From: Candidatus Pelagibacter communis
Lineage (GTDB): Bacteria > Pseudomonadota > Alphaproteobacteria > Pelagibacterales > Pelagibacteraceae
DNA: 64,000 nt
Assembly (NCBI GenBank): GCA_001179885.1
Contig: CVSD01000004.1
Location: 1-64,000, forward strand
Reading direction: 5' to 3'
Positions 7,825-15,772 of this stretch are shown one piece after another. Both the position numbers and the translations under genes were made by a program. The notes beneath the pieces were generated by a model. The model did no database searches. It saw nothing but the letters and a program-made list of their open reading frames with translations, and was not told the origin of the DNA. Every line of letters starts with the position of its first letter. Position 1 is the first letter of the stretch.

Positions 7825-8373
7825 ATGAAGAAAAATTTGTATCTTAGCGCCGTTTGGTTGATCATAACACTTTTGGCAACTGGCTTAGTCCTGTATTTCT
7901 TGCGAAATTTCCTACCCAATGATCTTGAATCTTGGTTCTCCTATAGTGGACTTATTGCGATGATTGGCTGGGTGATCTTGATTTTTGGGCCACGACGTTG
8001 GCCGTTATTATCGATCTTGCCGGCGTATGTTTTCCCAGCAGTTCTATCGTTGGGTTACGTGATTTTGATACTGCGCCACTTCGGTCCCGCTGAAGGTGGT
8101 TACAATACACTAGCGGATGTAGCGAAATTATTATCCAACGATCATATTTTGCTAGCAGGTTGGGTGCACTATTTGGCGTTCGACCTTTTCATTGGTGCAT
8201 GGATTTCACGGCAATCAGATGATGCTGGTATTTCACGAGTAGTTCAGGCTCCGATCCTAGCCTCAACTTTCATGTTTGGCCCACTTGGGTTGCTCCTGTT
8301 CCTGATGTTATGGAAGGCCCGTAAACTGATACTAGATATCCCTCAATCGATAACAAAAGGAGCTGGACAATGA
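7825..8373 (+). CDS. ABA4-like (DUF4281-type) membrane protein
   Basis: A 182-residue membrane protein with about five hydrophobic segments. The stretch LLSNDHILLAGWVHYLAFDL and the following FIGAWISRQ match the ABA4-like family, whose plant member is needed for neoxanthin formation; bacterial functions are unknown. I prefer the ATG at 7825, which has AGAAGG about 9 bases upstream, over an in-frame ATG at 7807. Codons are much richer in G+C than in neighbouring genes, indicating transfer. It overlaps the next gene by 4 nt (ATGA) and faces tetR across two palindromes. A lipid- or carotenoid-related role is only a guess from the plant protein. Confidence 0.75.
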   Translation: MKKNLYLSAVWLIITLLATGLVLYFLRNFLPNDLESWFSYSGLIAMIGWVILIFGPRRWPLLSILPAYVFPAVLSLGYVILILRHFGPAEGGYNTLADVAKLLSNDHILLAGWVHYLAFDLFIGAWISRQSDDAGISRVVQAPILASTFMFGPLGLLLFLMLWKARKLILDIPQSITKGAGQ

Positions 8374-9176
8374 CGATACTGACACTATCACCAAAGGTTT
8401 CTGTGACTTCCCGTGTGGAGGATTTGCTCTGGCAGGGTGGTTTAATTATCATCGCGTTCTTGCCAGTCACGTTCCTGGTTTCACTTTATGATCCACGTCA
8501 GCTGAACGAAATAAATATTTGGTCGAAACCAATGAAGTTCTATGCGTCGGTTGGACTGCACATGATAACCATCGCCTTCATTGCACGTTTTATTGATTAC
8601 GATGTTCGGAGAAAATTTTCGGTTTATGTCCTGGGCTGGGTCCTGACATTCACTGCGATTTTTGAGTTGGCCTACCTTACTATGCAGGCTGCACGCGGAC
8701 GTCACTCGCACTGGAACTTCGAGACCACGTTCGAATCCTTGATGTACGCTGCAATGGGCATTGGAGCTGTCATATTGATTCTGATTCCTGTAGTAATCGG
8801 TCTGCTGGTTTACCGCTACCCTGTTCGTGAGATGCGTCAGGGTCTACGACTTGGTATTTTGTTAGGCATGATCCTCGGATTTTTCACAACTTTAATTGTC
8901 GCCGGTTATATGTCGCAAACATACGGCCACTGGGTCGGTGGAGTCAAAAGTGATGCCGATGGCTTGCCAATCGTCGGTTGGGTGCGTAGTGGTGGTGACC
9001 TACGTGTGCCTCACTTCTTCGCGACGCACTTGATGCAGATCATCCCTGTGATTGGATTTATCGCTGATCGTTTCTTCCAAAGACCAAGACTTATTGTTGT
9101 CATCGCATCTACTATAGGTGTAGGTATGGTCGCTTTCACATTCTTGCAGGCTTTAAGAGGTCAACCATTCATCTGA
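8370..9176 (+). CDS. Unknown polytopic membrane protein with conserved-looking His motifs
   Basis: A 268-residue protein with about seven hydrophobic segments. I do not recognise a named family. Distinct features are the WSKPMKFYASVGLHM segment (about 51-65), GRHSHWNFETTFES (about 110-123) between two helices, and GGDLRVPHFFATHLMQ (about 208-223). The His/Trp/Arg-rich patches at membrane borders could bind a metal, haem or an anionic substrate (inference). Its start overlaps the ABA4-like gene by 4 nt, so the two are co-translated. Base composition is well above that of the host genes (28 G/C in the 60 bases 8881-8940). Confidence 0.75.
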   Translation: MTILTLSPKVSVTSRVEDLLWQGGLIIIAFLPVTFLVSLYDPRQLNEINIWSKPMKFYASVGLHMITIAFIARFIDYDVRRKFSVYVLGWVLTFTAIFELAYLTMQAARGRHSHWNFETTFESLMYAAMGIGAVILILIPVVIGLLVYRYPVREMRQGLRLGILLGMILGFFTTLIVAGYMSQTYGHWVGGVKSDADGLPIVGWVRSGGDLRVPHFFATHLMQIIPVIGFIADRFFQRPRLIVVIASTIGVGMVAFTFLQALRGQPFI

Positions 9177-9356
9177 TCAGCAATTTGCTTTAAAAATAGT
9201 TATTTGATTTATCTTTTTTGTATCTAGTTTGTAATGTAGTTTTTTTATTAAATAGATGAGTCTTTAAGCGATTTACTTAATGTAAATTTTTGATTATCCG
9301 CATAAGTACTGTAGTTTGATGTAGCTTAATGTGGAATAATGTGTCCCTCTATTCCC
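9177..9356. other. Right-end spacer of the islet, no gene seen
   Basis: Noncoding as far as I can see. It contains the exact 18-bp repeat of 7085-7102 (at 9216-9233) and a small inverted repeat ATTTAC-TTAAT-GTAAAT at 9272-9288. G+C drops back to the host level right after the operon's stop codon. No tRNA T-loop or other RNA gene is evident. Confidence 0.6.
9216..9233. repeat. Right copy of 18-bp direct repeat
   Basis: TTTTGTATCTAGTTTGTA is identical to 7085-7102, in the same orientation. It sits 39 bp downstream of the stop codon of the second membrane gene. Confidence 0.8.
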
Positions 9357-9417
9357 CCAAATAATCGCCAGCTTCCTGAATAATTTTCCAGAGTTTACTT
9401 GCGTTTTCTTTATTCAT
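9349..9417 (-). pseudogene. Truncated copy of the small ORF at 6832-7059
   Basis: Read from an ATG (9415-9417), the repeat encodes 22 residues. The first 20 equal the N-terminus of the 75-residue protein; the frame then leaves the repeat and stops. It is best explained as the 5' stump of the ancestral gene, separated from its body by the islet. Confidence 0.7.
9357..9416. repeat. Right copy of 60-bp direct repeat flanking the islet
   Basis: This is 59/60 identical to 6999-7058 at a constant offset of 2358 bp. Outside the repeat the two copies diverge at once. Confidence 0.9.
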
Positions 9418-9458
9418 TTACTTTGAAATATTATATTGTTAACCTTAAATAGTAAATT

Positions 9459-9905
9459 ATGTCTAAAGTTTTTAAGTTAGGTATTACCGATAAAAATAAT
9501 AGTGAAATTAAGGAGGTAGCATCTATAGAAGTTTTAGCCAATAAAGGTGTAGTAGGAGATAGACACTTTGATGATTTTAATGATCCTTATTGCCAATTAT
9601 CTTTAATAGAATCAGAAAATATTGATTATTATAATTTTAAATATGGTTTAAATATTCCTTACATAAATTTTAGGAGAAATATAGTTACTAAAGGTATTAA
9701 GTTAAACGAATTAGTTGGAAAAAAAATTAAAGTTGGAGACGTTAGCATAGAAGGAATAGATTTATGCAGACCTTGTAGACATTTGACAGAAATGCTAGAT
9801 CAAGAAAATATTTTAAAAGAATTTTTAAGAAGGGGTGGTCTCAGATGTCAGATTTTATCTTCAGCAAAAATAAAAATTGGAGATCAAATTAAAATTATAG
9901 ATTGA
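9459..9905 (+). CDS. Stand-alone MOSC-domain protein
   Basis: A 148-residue protein made only of a MOSC (molybdenum cofactor sulfurase C-terminal) domain. Visible family features are GVVGDRHFDD (about 31-40), INFRRNIVTKGI (about 67-78), LVGKKIKVGDVSIEG, and the DLCRPCRHL cysteine segment around residue 105. The Cys in that segment is the usual sulfur or molybdenum-cofactor contact. MOSC proteins act in sulfur transfer or bind molybdenum cofactor; the partner is unknown. It lies about 5.9 kb from moeA and might belong to the same cofactor economy (inference). A start ATG at 9459 fits the domain start. Confidence 0.85.
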   Translation: MSKVFKLGITDKNNSEIKEVASIEVLANKGVVGDRHFDDFNDPYCQLSLIESENIDYYNFKYGLNIPYINFRRNIVTKGIKLNELVGKKIKVGDVSIEGIDLCRPCRHLTEMLDQENILKEFLRRGGLRCQILSSAKIKIGDQIKIID

Positions 9906-9910
9906 CTTCT

Positions 9911-10648
9911 TTAATTTTCTTTAGTTTTACTAACTTCAAATTTTTCTAAACCAGTAGAAATATTGTTTTCTATAGAATTTTCTTTTTCCTCAAATGATTT
10001 CAATCTTTCCAGTTCCTTTTGTCTTAGTCTTTGTTCTCTTAAATTTTCTCGATGTTCTTTTGCTTTTTGTTCCCTATCAAATTTTTCTTCCCATTCTTTT
10101 ATTTTTAAATATTCTAATTCTTTTTGTCTTTCTTCCTCTTCCTTAATTACTTTTAAGGCTCTCTCTCTTCGTCTCTTATCTTTTAATTCTAGATTTTTTT
10201 GCTCTTCTTCTCTAACTTTTAAATCAATATCTTTTCTATTTTGAGCCTCCTCTTTTAATTTAAGCTCTTTTTCTTTATTTCTTAATTCTTTTGCTATTTG
10301 GATAAGATCTTCATCCTTTTTAATTAAACGATCTGACTCTATTTTTTGGGTATTTTCTTTTAAATCAAGATCTTTTTCTTTCGTCCTTAACTCTTCTTCT
10401 TTTATTTTAATTTTATTACTTTCTTTTGAAAGTCTCTCTTCCCAAAATTTTAGATCTTTTCTTTCATTAGAAATTCTATTTTTTTCCTCTAATTTTTGTA
10501 ATTTAATTGATTTAATTTTTTCAAGTTCTTTATTTTTTTTATAATTATTGAATGCACTGCTAAGTGATTTAGTTGTAAACGTTGCAAATTTAGCTAAACC
10601 AACCTTTTTTTTTAAATTTTTTTTTTTAATTTTTTTTTTTTGCGGCAT
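9911..10648 (-). CDS. Highly charged coiled-coil protein, unknown function
   Basis: A 245-residue protein made almost wholly of K, E, R, L, D and N. After a very basic start (residues 2-15) and a short uncharged patch (LAKFATFTTKSLSSAF, about 18-33), one long predicted coiled coil runs to about residue 220. It contains repeating units such as KEKDLDLKEN, KEKELKLKEE and REEEQKNLELK, spaced about 11-14 residues apart. There is no signal peptide or membrane span. I do not recognise a family. Neighbours (MOSC protein convergent, MFS upstream) give no functional clue. Low complexity means similarity searches will be misleading. Confidence 0.65.
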   Translation of the reverse strand: MPQKKKIKKKNLKKKVGLAKFATFTTKSLSSAFNNYKKNKELEKIKSIKLQKLEEKNRISNERKDLKFWEERLSKESNKIKIKEEELRTKEKDLDLKENTQKIESDRLIKKDEDLIQIAKELRNKEKELKLKEEAQNRKDIDLKVREEEQKNLELKDKRRRERALKVIKEEEERQKELEYLKIKEWEEKFDREQKAKEHRENLREQRLRQKELERLKSFEEKENSIENNISTGLEKFEVSKTKEN

Positions 10649-10762
10649 TTTATTATTTTTTTATTTCACTAAAGAAAAAACTTTTTTTCAACAAAATTTT
10701 ATAAATAAATTTTTTAATCTGACTAAATTGGGTACAACCTGAAAGTGATTTTTTAAATAAGA

Positions 10763-12058
10763 TTATTGATTTGTTGTCTGTTCAGATATTTTTTCTGGCT
10801 CATCTATTGGCTCAGTGGTTGGATTTAATTCAATACCAGCAGGTGTAATAGTTTGTGGCATAGCAATAAACTGCGAGTCAGGATTATCCACTGTTTGCCT
10901 GACTTTCATTCTATAAATTCCAAAAATTCCTATTACAGAATGGAAAAAAAATAAAAATATAAAAAATCCATTAGGACCAACCAAGTCCATGAATATTGAA
11001 CATAAAAAAGGACCACTCATCGCACCCAATCCAAAAGCAAATTGAAGTCCTGCACCTGCGGCTACAAATTTATCTTTTGATATATAATCATTAGTGTGTG
11101 CTAAGATTAAAGAAAACATTGGCAAACTACAAAAAGAAAAAAGAATAAAAAATATATAAAACCATGTTTTACTTGTTGCAAGGCCTTCTGGTAAATACAT
11201 TTGTCTAGAAACAATTATTGCCACAATAGCAAATATTGCTGCACCAAATGTAGAATAAACAATAACTTTTCTTCTATCATAGATATCTGATAATTTTCCA
11301 ATAGGAAATTGTGCTACTGAACCTGAAGTGGCCAACAGAAAGGTCACAATTGAAATTTCTAATATTGAAAAGTTCATCGAAGTTGCATAAACAGCTAATA
11401 GTGTAAATAATGCTGATTGAATAGTTCCATAAAATAACGAGCTAACCATTCCAAATGGGGAAGCTTGATACAAATCTATTAAATTCATTGCTTGAATTCT
11501 TTTAAATGTCGGTGCTTTCTTTTTAGTTAACAATATTGGTATTAATGCTGCTGAGGTAATAACTGAAACTAAAATAAAAGGTTGAAAATTTTGTGGACTA
11601 CTAAAGTTAAGCAAAAACATACCTACACCCATAGATCCATACAGCACCACCATATAAATTGATAAAACACTTCCTCTATTTTTATTACTTGACCGGTCGT
11701 TTAACCAACTCTCTGCAACTGTATAAATACACACCATGCTTATTCCAGTTAAAACTCTCAATAAAAACCAAATAAATGGATGTATCAAAATAGAATGGAC
11801 TAAAATTACTAATGATGCCAATGAGGCAAAAGCAGCAAAAACTCTAATATGACCAACTCTTGAAATTATATTTGGAATTGTAGCTGCACCAATAAAATAT
11901 CCAACAAAATAACCAGACATCATAAAACCAGTTGCAGTCAAACTAAACTCCTCTTTAACAGCTCTTACACCTAGAAGAGATCCTTGAAAACCATAGGCCA
12001 TCATAATAAAACCCATACCCAAAAATAGTGCCCAAGAATTTTTTAAAACTTTATTCAT
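10763..12058 (-). CDS. MFS transporter
   Basis: A 431-residue inner-membrane protein with about twelve hydrophobic segments and a hydrophilic C-terminal tail of about 40 residues. Major facilitator features include AESWLNDRSSNKNRGSVLS (about 116-134, near the loop after helix 4) and the IGKLSDIYDRRKVIVYST loop after about helix 8. The pattern resembles YcaD-like members, but substrate and direction are unknown. It is transcribed alone, 58 bp downstream of the DMT gene on the same strand. Confidence 0.9.
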   Translation of the reverse strand: MNKVLKNSWALFLGMGFIMMAYGFQGSLLGVRAVKEEFSLTATGFMMSGYFVGYFIGAATIPNIISRVGHIRVFAAFASLASLVILVHSILIHPFIWFLLRVLTGISMVCIYTVAESWLNDRSSNKNRGSVLSIYMVVLYGSMGVGMFLLNFSSPQNFQPFILVSVITSAALIPILLTKKKAPTFKRIQAMNLIDLYQASPFGMVSSLFYGTIQSALFTLLAVYATSMNFSILEISIVTFLLATSGSVAQFPIGKLSDIYDRRKVIVYSTFGAAIFAIVAIIVSRQMYLPEGLATSKTWFYIFFILFSFCSLPMFSLILAHTNDYISKDKFVAAGAGLQFAFGLGAMSGPFLCSIFMDLVGPNGFFIFLFFFHSVIGIFGIYRMKVRQTVDNPDSQFIAMPQTITPAGIELNPTTEPIDEPEKISEQTTNQ

Positions 12059-12116
12059 AAAAATTGACGTAAGTATTCGCGATGTATTAATAAATCAAGA
12101 CTTAATTGTGACAAGC

Positions 12117-12977
12117 TTAAGAATTTTTAAGCTTCATAAATGAGTGGATTGCAATCGTAGCTATAATAATTGCTCCACCTTGTAGGGTTTCTATGCTTGG
12201 TTGTTCCTTAATTATCAACCAAACCCAGATTGGACCAATAATAGTTTCTAACAAGAAAAATAGGTTTACTTCAGCTGCTGGAATAAACCTTGGAGCTATA
12301 GTTACTAATACAAATGGTATTGCAACACACAGAATACACATCAAAGGTATTATTATTAAATCTTTGTCAATAAGCAAAAAACTTTCAATAAAAAATAAAG
12401 CAAAAGTAGCTACAAATAATTTACCAACAACAGCAGCAGGAACTAAATTTTTTGATTTAGCCGATCTTACAGTAATAGCGCCTACAGCCAAACCAAGTGC
12501 AGTGATGAACCCTAAAATATCCCCATAAAAATTACCTAATTTTAATGAATCAAAGAAAATATAAATTATAGCTAAAAAAGTAACTATTATTGAAATCCAT
12601 GTTTTTTTATCTGGGGGTTCTTTTAAAAATATTGCTCCAAGTATTGCTGATATCATTGGGGCAGTGGCAATCATAACAAGCGTATTAGCAACATTTGTAT
12701 TTTGAATTGAAAGTACAAAAGTAATATTTGTTAAACTAAATGTTCCAACATAAATAATCCCATGATAACCACTACTAAAAAGAATTCTAAAAAAATTTAA
12801 CTGATATATTACAAGCATTCCTAAGAAAACTGTGAAAAAAGGAATTATCCCTCTGTAAAAAACTAATCCCCATGTATCAACATTTGAAAGTCTTATAAAT
12901 AAAGAATCAGGTGTAATAAACATAACTGCTACAAAAGCCATTAAGGAACCTTTTTGTTGATCGGTCAGATTTTTCAT
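12117..12977 (-). CDS. EamA/DMT-superfamily transporter
   Basis: A 286-residue, ten-helix DMT transporter with two EamA repeats (repeat two includes FIPAAEVNLFFLLETIIGPIWVW). I start it at the ATG at 12975-12977, which overlaps the gshB stop as ATGA. A longer reading from a TTG at 12995 adds six residues that intrude into gshB. It ends the long minus-strand run from rpsF. Being coupled to gshB, it might move glutathione or a precursor, but no sequence feature demonstrates that. Confidence 0.87.
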   Translation of the reverse strand: MKNLTDQQKGSLMAFVAVMFITPDSLFIRLSNVDTWGLVFYRGIIPFFTVFLGMLVIYQLNFFRILFSSGYHGIIYVGTFSLTNITFVLSIQNTNVANTLVMIATAPMISAILGAIFLKEPPDKKTWISIIVTFLAIIYIFFDSLKLGNFYGDILGFITALGLAVGAITVRSAKSKNLVPAAVVGKLFVATFALFFIESFLLIDKDLIIIPLMCILCVAIPFVLVTIAPRFIPAAEVNLFFLLETIIGPIWVWLIIKEQPSIETLQGGAIIIATIAIHSFMKLKNS

Positions 12978-13900
12978 GCTTTTAATTCTTTCCAAAAAGT
13001 TTTCGCAAGATTAATTTTTGATAAATCATATAAAGTTTTTAATCCTGTTGGGGAAGTAACATTGATATCACCGTTAAGTTTTTGATCTATAAAATCTATT
13101 CCTGCAAAAAAAATATTTTCTTTTCTTAAGTCACTTGCTATTTTTTTTGATATTTTTTTTTCAGATATTGTAAGATTTGTAGTTATTGCTTTACCACCTT
13201 TGCTCATATTACTTAAATATGAGCCTTTTTTAGGAATCCTTGATATAGCGCCAGCAATTTTTCCATTGATTATGAACACTCTTTTGTCTCCATTACTTAT
13301 TTTAGGTAAAAATTTCTGACACATCATGAAGCCATACTTTTTAAGAAGTTTTTGGACTAATTTAAAATTAAATTTAGAGAATAAATGAATATCATTACCA
13401 CCAAAACTATGCACAGGTTTAAGAATTACTTTTTTGTTAGCTTTAAAAAAATTTTTGATTTCATTTAAATTTTGAGAAAAAATAGTATTAGGCATAAATT
13501 TTTGATATTTTGCTGAATAAAATTTTTCAGAAATATTTCTTATTGATGTTGGATTGTTTATAATTTTAACCTTATCCTTTATAGTATCCAATATGTAAGT
13601 TGTTGAAATATATTCAAGATTAAAAGGAGGGTCTTGTCTTATTAAAATAAATTTACATTTTAACAAATCTAATTTTTGTTTTCTTAATATTTTATAAATT
13701 TTTCTTTTATTATAATTAAATTTTATAAAAAATCCTTTAGCAATAACTTTTGAATTAATGATAGATATATCTTTAGGTTCATAATAGAATATTTTATAAT
13801 TTTTTTTTTGAATTTCATTTGCTAAAAAAATACTTGTGTCTGTTAAAGGATTAAGTTTTGATGGATTATTTCCTTGAATAGCAACAATTTTATTTATCAT
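12974..13900 (-). CDS. gshB: Glutathione synthetase, ATP-grasp
   Basis: It joins gamma-glutamylcysteine and glycine using ATP. The protein is about 308 residues from the ATG at 13898-13900; a GTG at 13909 is an alternative. It shows the GshB architecture: an N-terminal domain, an RQDPPFN segment, an ATP-grasp lysine region VILKPVHSFGGNDIHLF, and a late FFAGIDFI / INVTSPTG segment that normally closes the metal- and glycine-binding site. It overlaps the end of gshA by 11 nt. The loops are lysine-rich and somewhat diverged, but partner context makes the call firm. Confidence 0.9.
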   Translation of the reverse strand: MINKIVAIQGNNPSKLNPLTDTSIFLANEIQKKNYKIFYYEPKDISIINSKVIAKGFFIKFNYNKRKIYKILRKQKLDLLKCKFILIRQDPPFNLEYISTTYILDTIKDKVKIINNPTSIRNISEKFYSAKYQKFMPNTIFSQNLNEIKNFFKANKKVILKPVHSFGGNDIHLFSKFNFKLVQKLLKKYGFMMCQKFLPKISNGDKRVFIINGKIAGAISRIPKKGSYLSNMSKGGKAITTNLTISEKKISKKIASDLRKENIFFAGIDFIDQKLNGDINVTSPTGLKTLYDLSKINLAKTFWKELKA

Positions 13901-15185
13901 ATAGTTCACTTAAATTTTCATTTTTTGAAAATTTATTAATCATATGATCTGCGTTTGTCGTTTTATTATCAATTACTTTTTGCAAATGTCTTAAAAATAA
14001 AGTTTCATTTTTGTTACTTTTGTTAAGAACATCTCTATTTTCTAATCCTTTCTTAGATAAATCCAATAAAGTTGAAGCCCAATAAAGAAGATTTTTACCC
14101 ATCAATTCTGTATTAAACCCTTTTTTTGGAGCCTCAAGGTAAGCGTTAATAATTTTATCTTTATCCCATCTTGAAATTAAATCATAAACTTCATCTAAGT
14201 TTCCATATAACAAACCAATATTAAAAGCTGGACCAGCGCACAAACAATCCCAACCACATGTGTCCATAGATCTAAGTTCAATATATTTTTTTAATCTGTT
14301 TTCAGTAAATATTGTACTTAGATGGGTTGATAAGTCATTTTCATTGGGTAAACGATTATTAATTTCATCAACACTACCATTCATAAAATCTTTAAATCTA
14401 TATCTTTGTCCTGAAATATATCTCTCTTTTTCTTGAATAAACAAAATCTGAAAATTCATTACAAAATCTGCGTATTTTTCAAAATTTAAATCTTCTAAGA
14501 ATAATTTTGGCAAGCCACCTCGAGAAGTATTCTGCCATACTTTAGATCGATAAGATGAATAATTACTTTTTTTCTTTTCAACAATTGAAGAATTAGCAAA
14601 CAAAGCAATTGAAATAGGAACAATAGAATTTACAATTTTGAATTTTTTAACAAAGTCTTCTTCTGAACTGTAATCAATATTTAATTGAGTTCCACAAGTT
14701 CGATACATCATATCAAGACTCAATTCTCCTCCTAAAGGCATATCTTTTGTCATTAGTTTATATCTTTGCTTTGGATTATTTGGAATTTCATTAAGTTTTG
14801 ATATTGGATCAAAGCCTGAACTGACAATGCTTATATTAATTTTTTTTGTTACTTGTTTAAGTTCAAACAAATAATCTTGAGACTCAGCACAAGCTTCATG
14901 GATATTGTTTAACTTTTCTCCAGATAATTCAATTTGATTTCCAGGCTCAAGGGTAATATTTTTTTCACCTTTATTTAAACCAATTATATTATCTTTTTCT
15001 AAAATTGGATTCCAACCAAATTCTAACAAGGCTGAAAACATTTCTTTTACTTTTGTATAGTTTATTCGCTTATTATTTTTGTTATCAAATAAAAATTTTT
15101 CATGTTCAATTCCAATTTTAAAATCTTTTTGATTTTTAATTCCAGATTGAAAATATTTAATAATTTGTTCTTTGGTATTAATCAT
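13890..15185 (-). CDS. gshA: Glutamate-cysteine ligase (plant/alphaproteobacterial GCS2 type)
   Basis: It catalyses the first step of glutathione synthesis. The 431-residue protein fits the plant-like class: GIEHEKFLF near residue 24, LEPGNQIELSG near 77-87, DMMYRTCGTQLNIDYSS near 155-171, and RYRFKDFMNG near 261. It is translationally coupled to gshB downstream. About 29 bp separate it from the upstream HD-domain gene, so it is probably part of the same transcript as purF. Confidence 0.92.
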   Translation of the reverse strand: MINTKEQIIKYFQSGIKNQKDFKIGIEHEKFLFDNKNNKRINYTKVKEMFSALLEFGWNPILEKDNIIGLNKGEKNITLEPGNQIELSGEKLNNIHEACAESQDYLFELKQVTKKINISIVSSGFDPISKLNEIPNNPKQRYKLMTKDMPLGGELSLDMMYRTCGTQLNIDYSSEEDFVKKFKIVNSIVPISIALFANSSIVEKKKSNYSSYRSKVWQNTSRGGLPKLFLEDLNFEKYADFVMNFQILFIQEKERYISGQRYRFKDFMNGSVDEINNRLPNENDLSTHLSTIFTENRLKKYIELRSMDTCGWDCLCAGPAFNIGLLYGNLDEVYDLISRWDKDKIINAYLEAPKKGFNTELMGKNLLYWASTLLDLSKKGLENRDVLNKSNKNETLFLRHLQKVIDNKTTNADHMINKFSKNENLSELYDK

Positions 15186-15214
15186 AAGATCTAAATAATA
15201 CTTTTTTTTGTTAT

Positions 15215-15772
15215 TTAAAGTAAAGAGTAAGGTTTTCTTGAGAAAATTCTCTTTACCATCGGAGAAAAGTCTTCAAGTGTCATACTTTTATAATTTGGAT
15301 CAAATGATGCTTGATCCCATTTTTCACAAAAGTTAACAGCATCATTGTAGTATTCATGATCTTTATATTTATCTCTTTGATTTTTATTTTTACCTAAATG
15401 ATGAGCATAATAGTACATTTGAAATTCTCCATGTTTCTCTATTATCCAGTGGGTTTTTTTACTCACGTAGGGTTTCAAGACAGCTGCCGCATATTCTGAG
15501 TGATTTAAAGGAGCCAACTCATCACCTATATCATGTAATAAAGCTGCAACAACCATCTCCTCATCTGCTTTATCTTTATAAGCTCTTGTTGCTGTTTGAA
15601 GAGAATGCTCAAGTCTTGATACTTTATATCCTTCCAAGGTTGCCGTAAGACCTTTTATAAAATTCAAAATTCTATCAGCTGTTCCATTAATGTATTCTTG
15701 TTCATATTTATCTAGCAATAGATATTCATCTTTTGTGCCTGATTTCATTTCAGTAAAATTAACTGTTTTCAT
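15215..15772 (-). CDS. HD-domain protein, PhnZ/MIOX-like
   Basis: A 185-residue soluble protein with an HD-superfamily ligand set: His56 (EHSLQTATRA), His80-Asp81 (ALLHDIGDEL), a later His (108 or 114), His124/125 (YYAHHLG), and Asp153 in EKWDQASFD. The LLHDIGDEL and (K/R)WDxA motifs are those of PhnZ-type mixed-valent diiron oxygenases and related HD proteins often found near phosphonate or polyol catabolism. Ordinary phosphohydrolase activity is the alternative. Here it sits directly between purF (adjacent) and gshA, with no phosphonate genes in view. The substrate is unknown. Confidence 0.75.
   Translation of the reverse strand: MKTVNFTEMKSGTKDEYLLLDKYEQEYINGTADRILNFIKGLTATLEGYKVSRLEHSLQTATRAYKDKADEEMVVAALLHDIGDELAPLNHSEYAAAVLKPYVSKKTHWIIEKHGEFQMYYYAHHLGKNKNQRDKYKDHEYYNDAVNFCEKWDQASFDPNYKSMTLEDFSPMVKRIFSRKPYSLL

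Noticed and set aside
9300-9360. Possible tRNA or tmRNA 3' end ending in CTCTATTCCCCCA
   Set aside because: No GTTCRANYC T-loop and no acceptor-stem partner upstream; only the tail is suggestive.
9963-10742. Plus-strand ORFs opposite the coiled-coil gene
   Set aside because: They are Ser/Phe-rich low-complexity complements of K/E codons, with no features of their own.
12113-12134. Hairpin AAGCTTAA-N6-TTAAGCTT at the end of the DMT gene as a terminator
   Set aside because: The stem is AT-rich, overlaps the stop codon and is not followed by a T-run on the transcribed strand.
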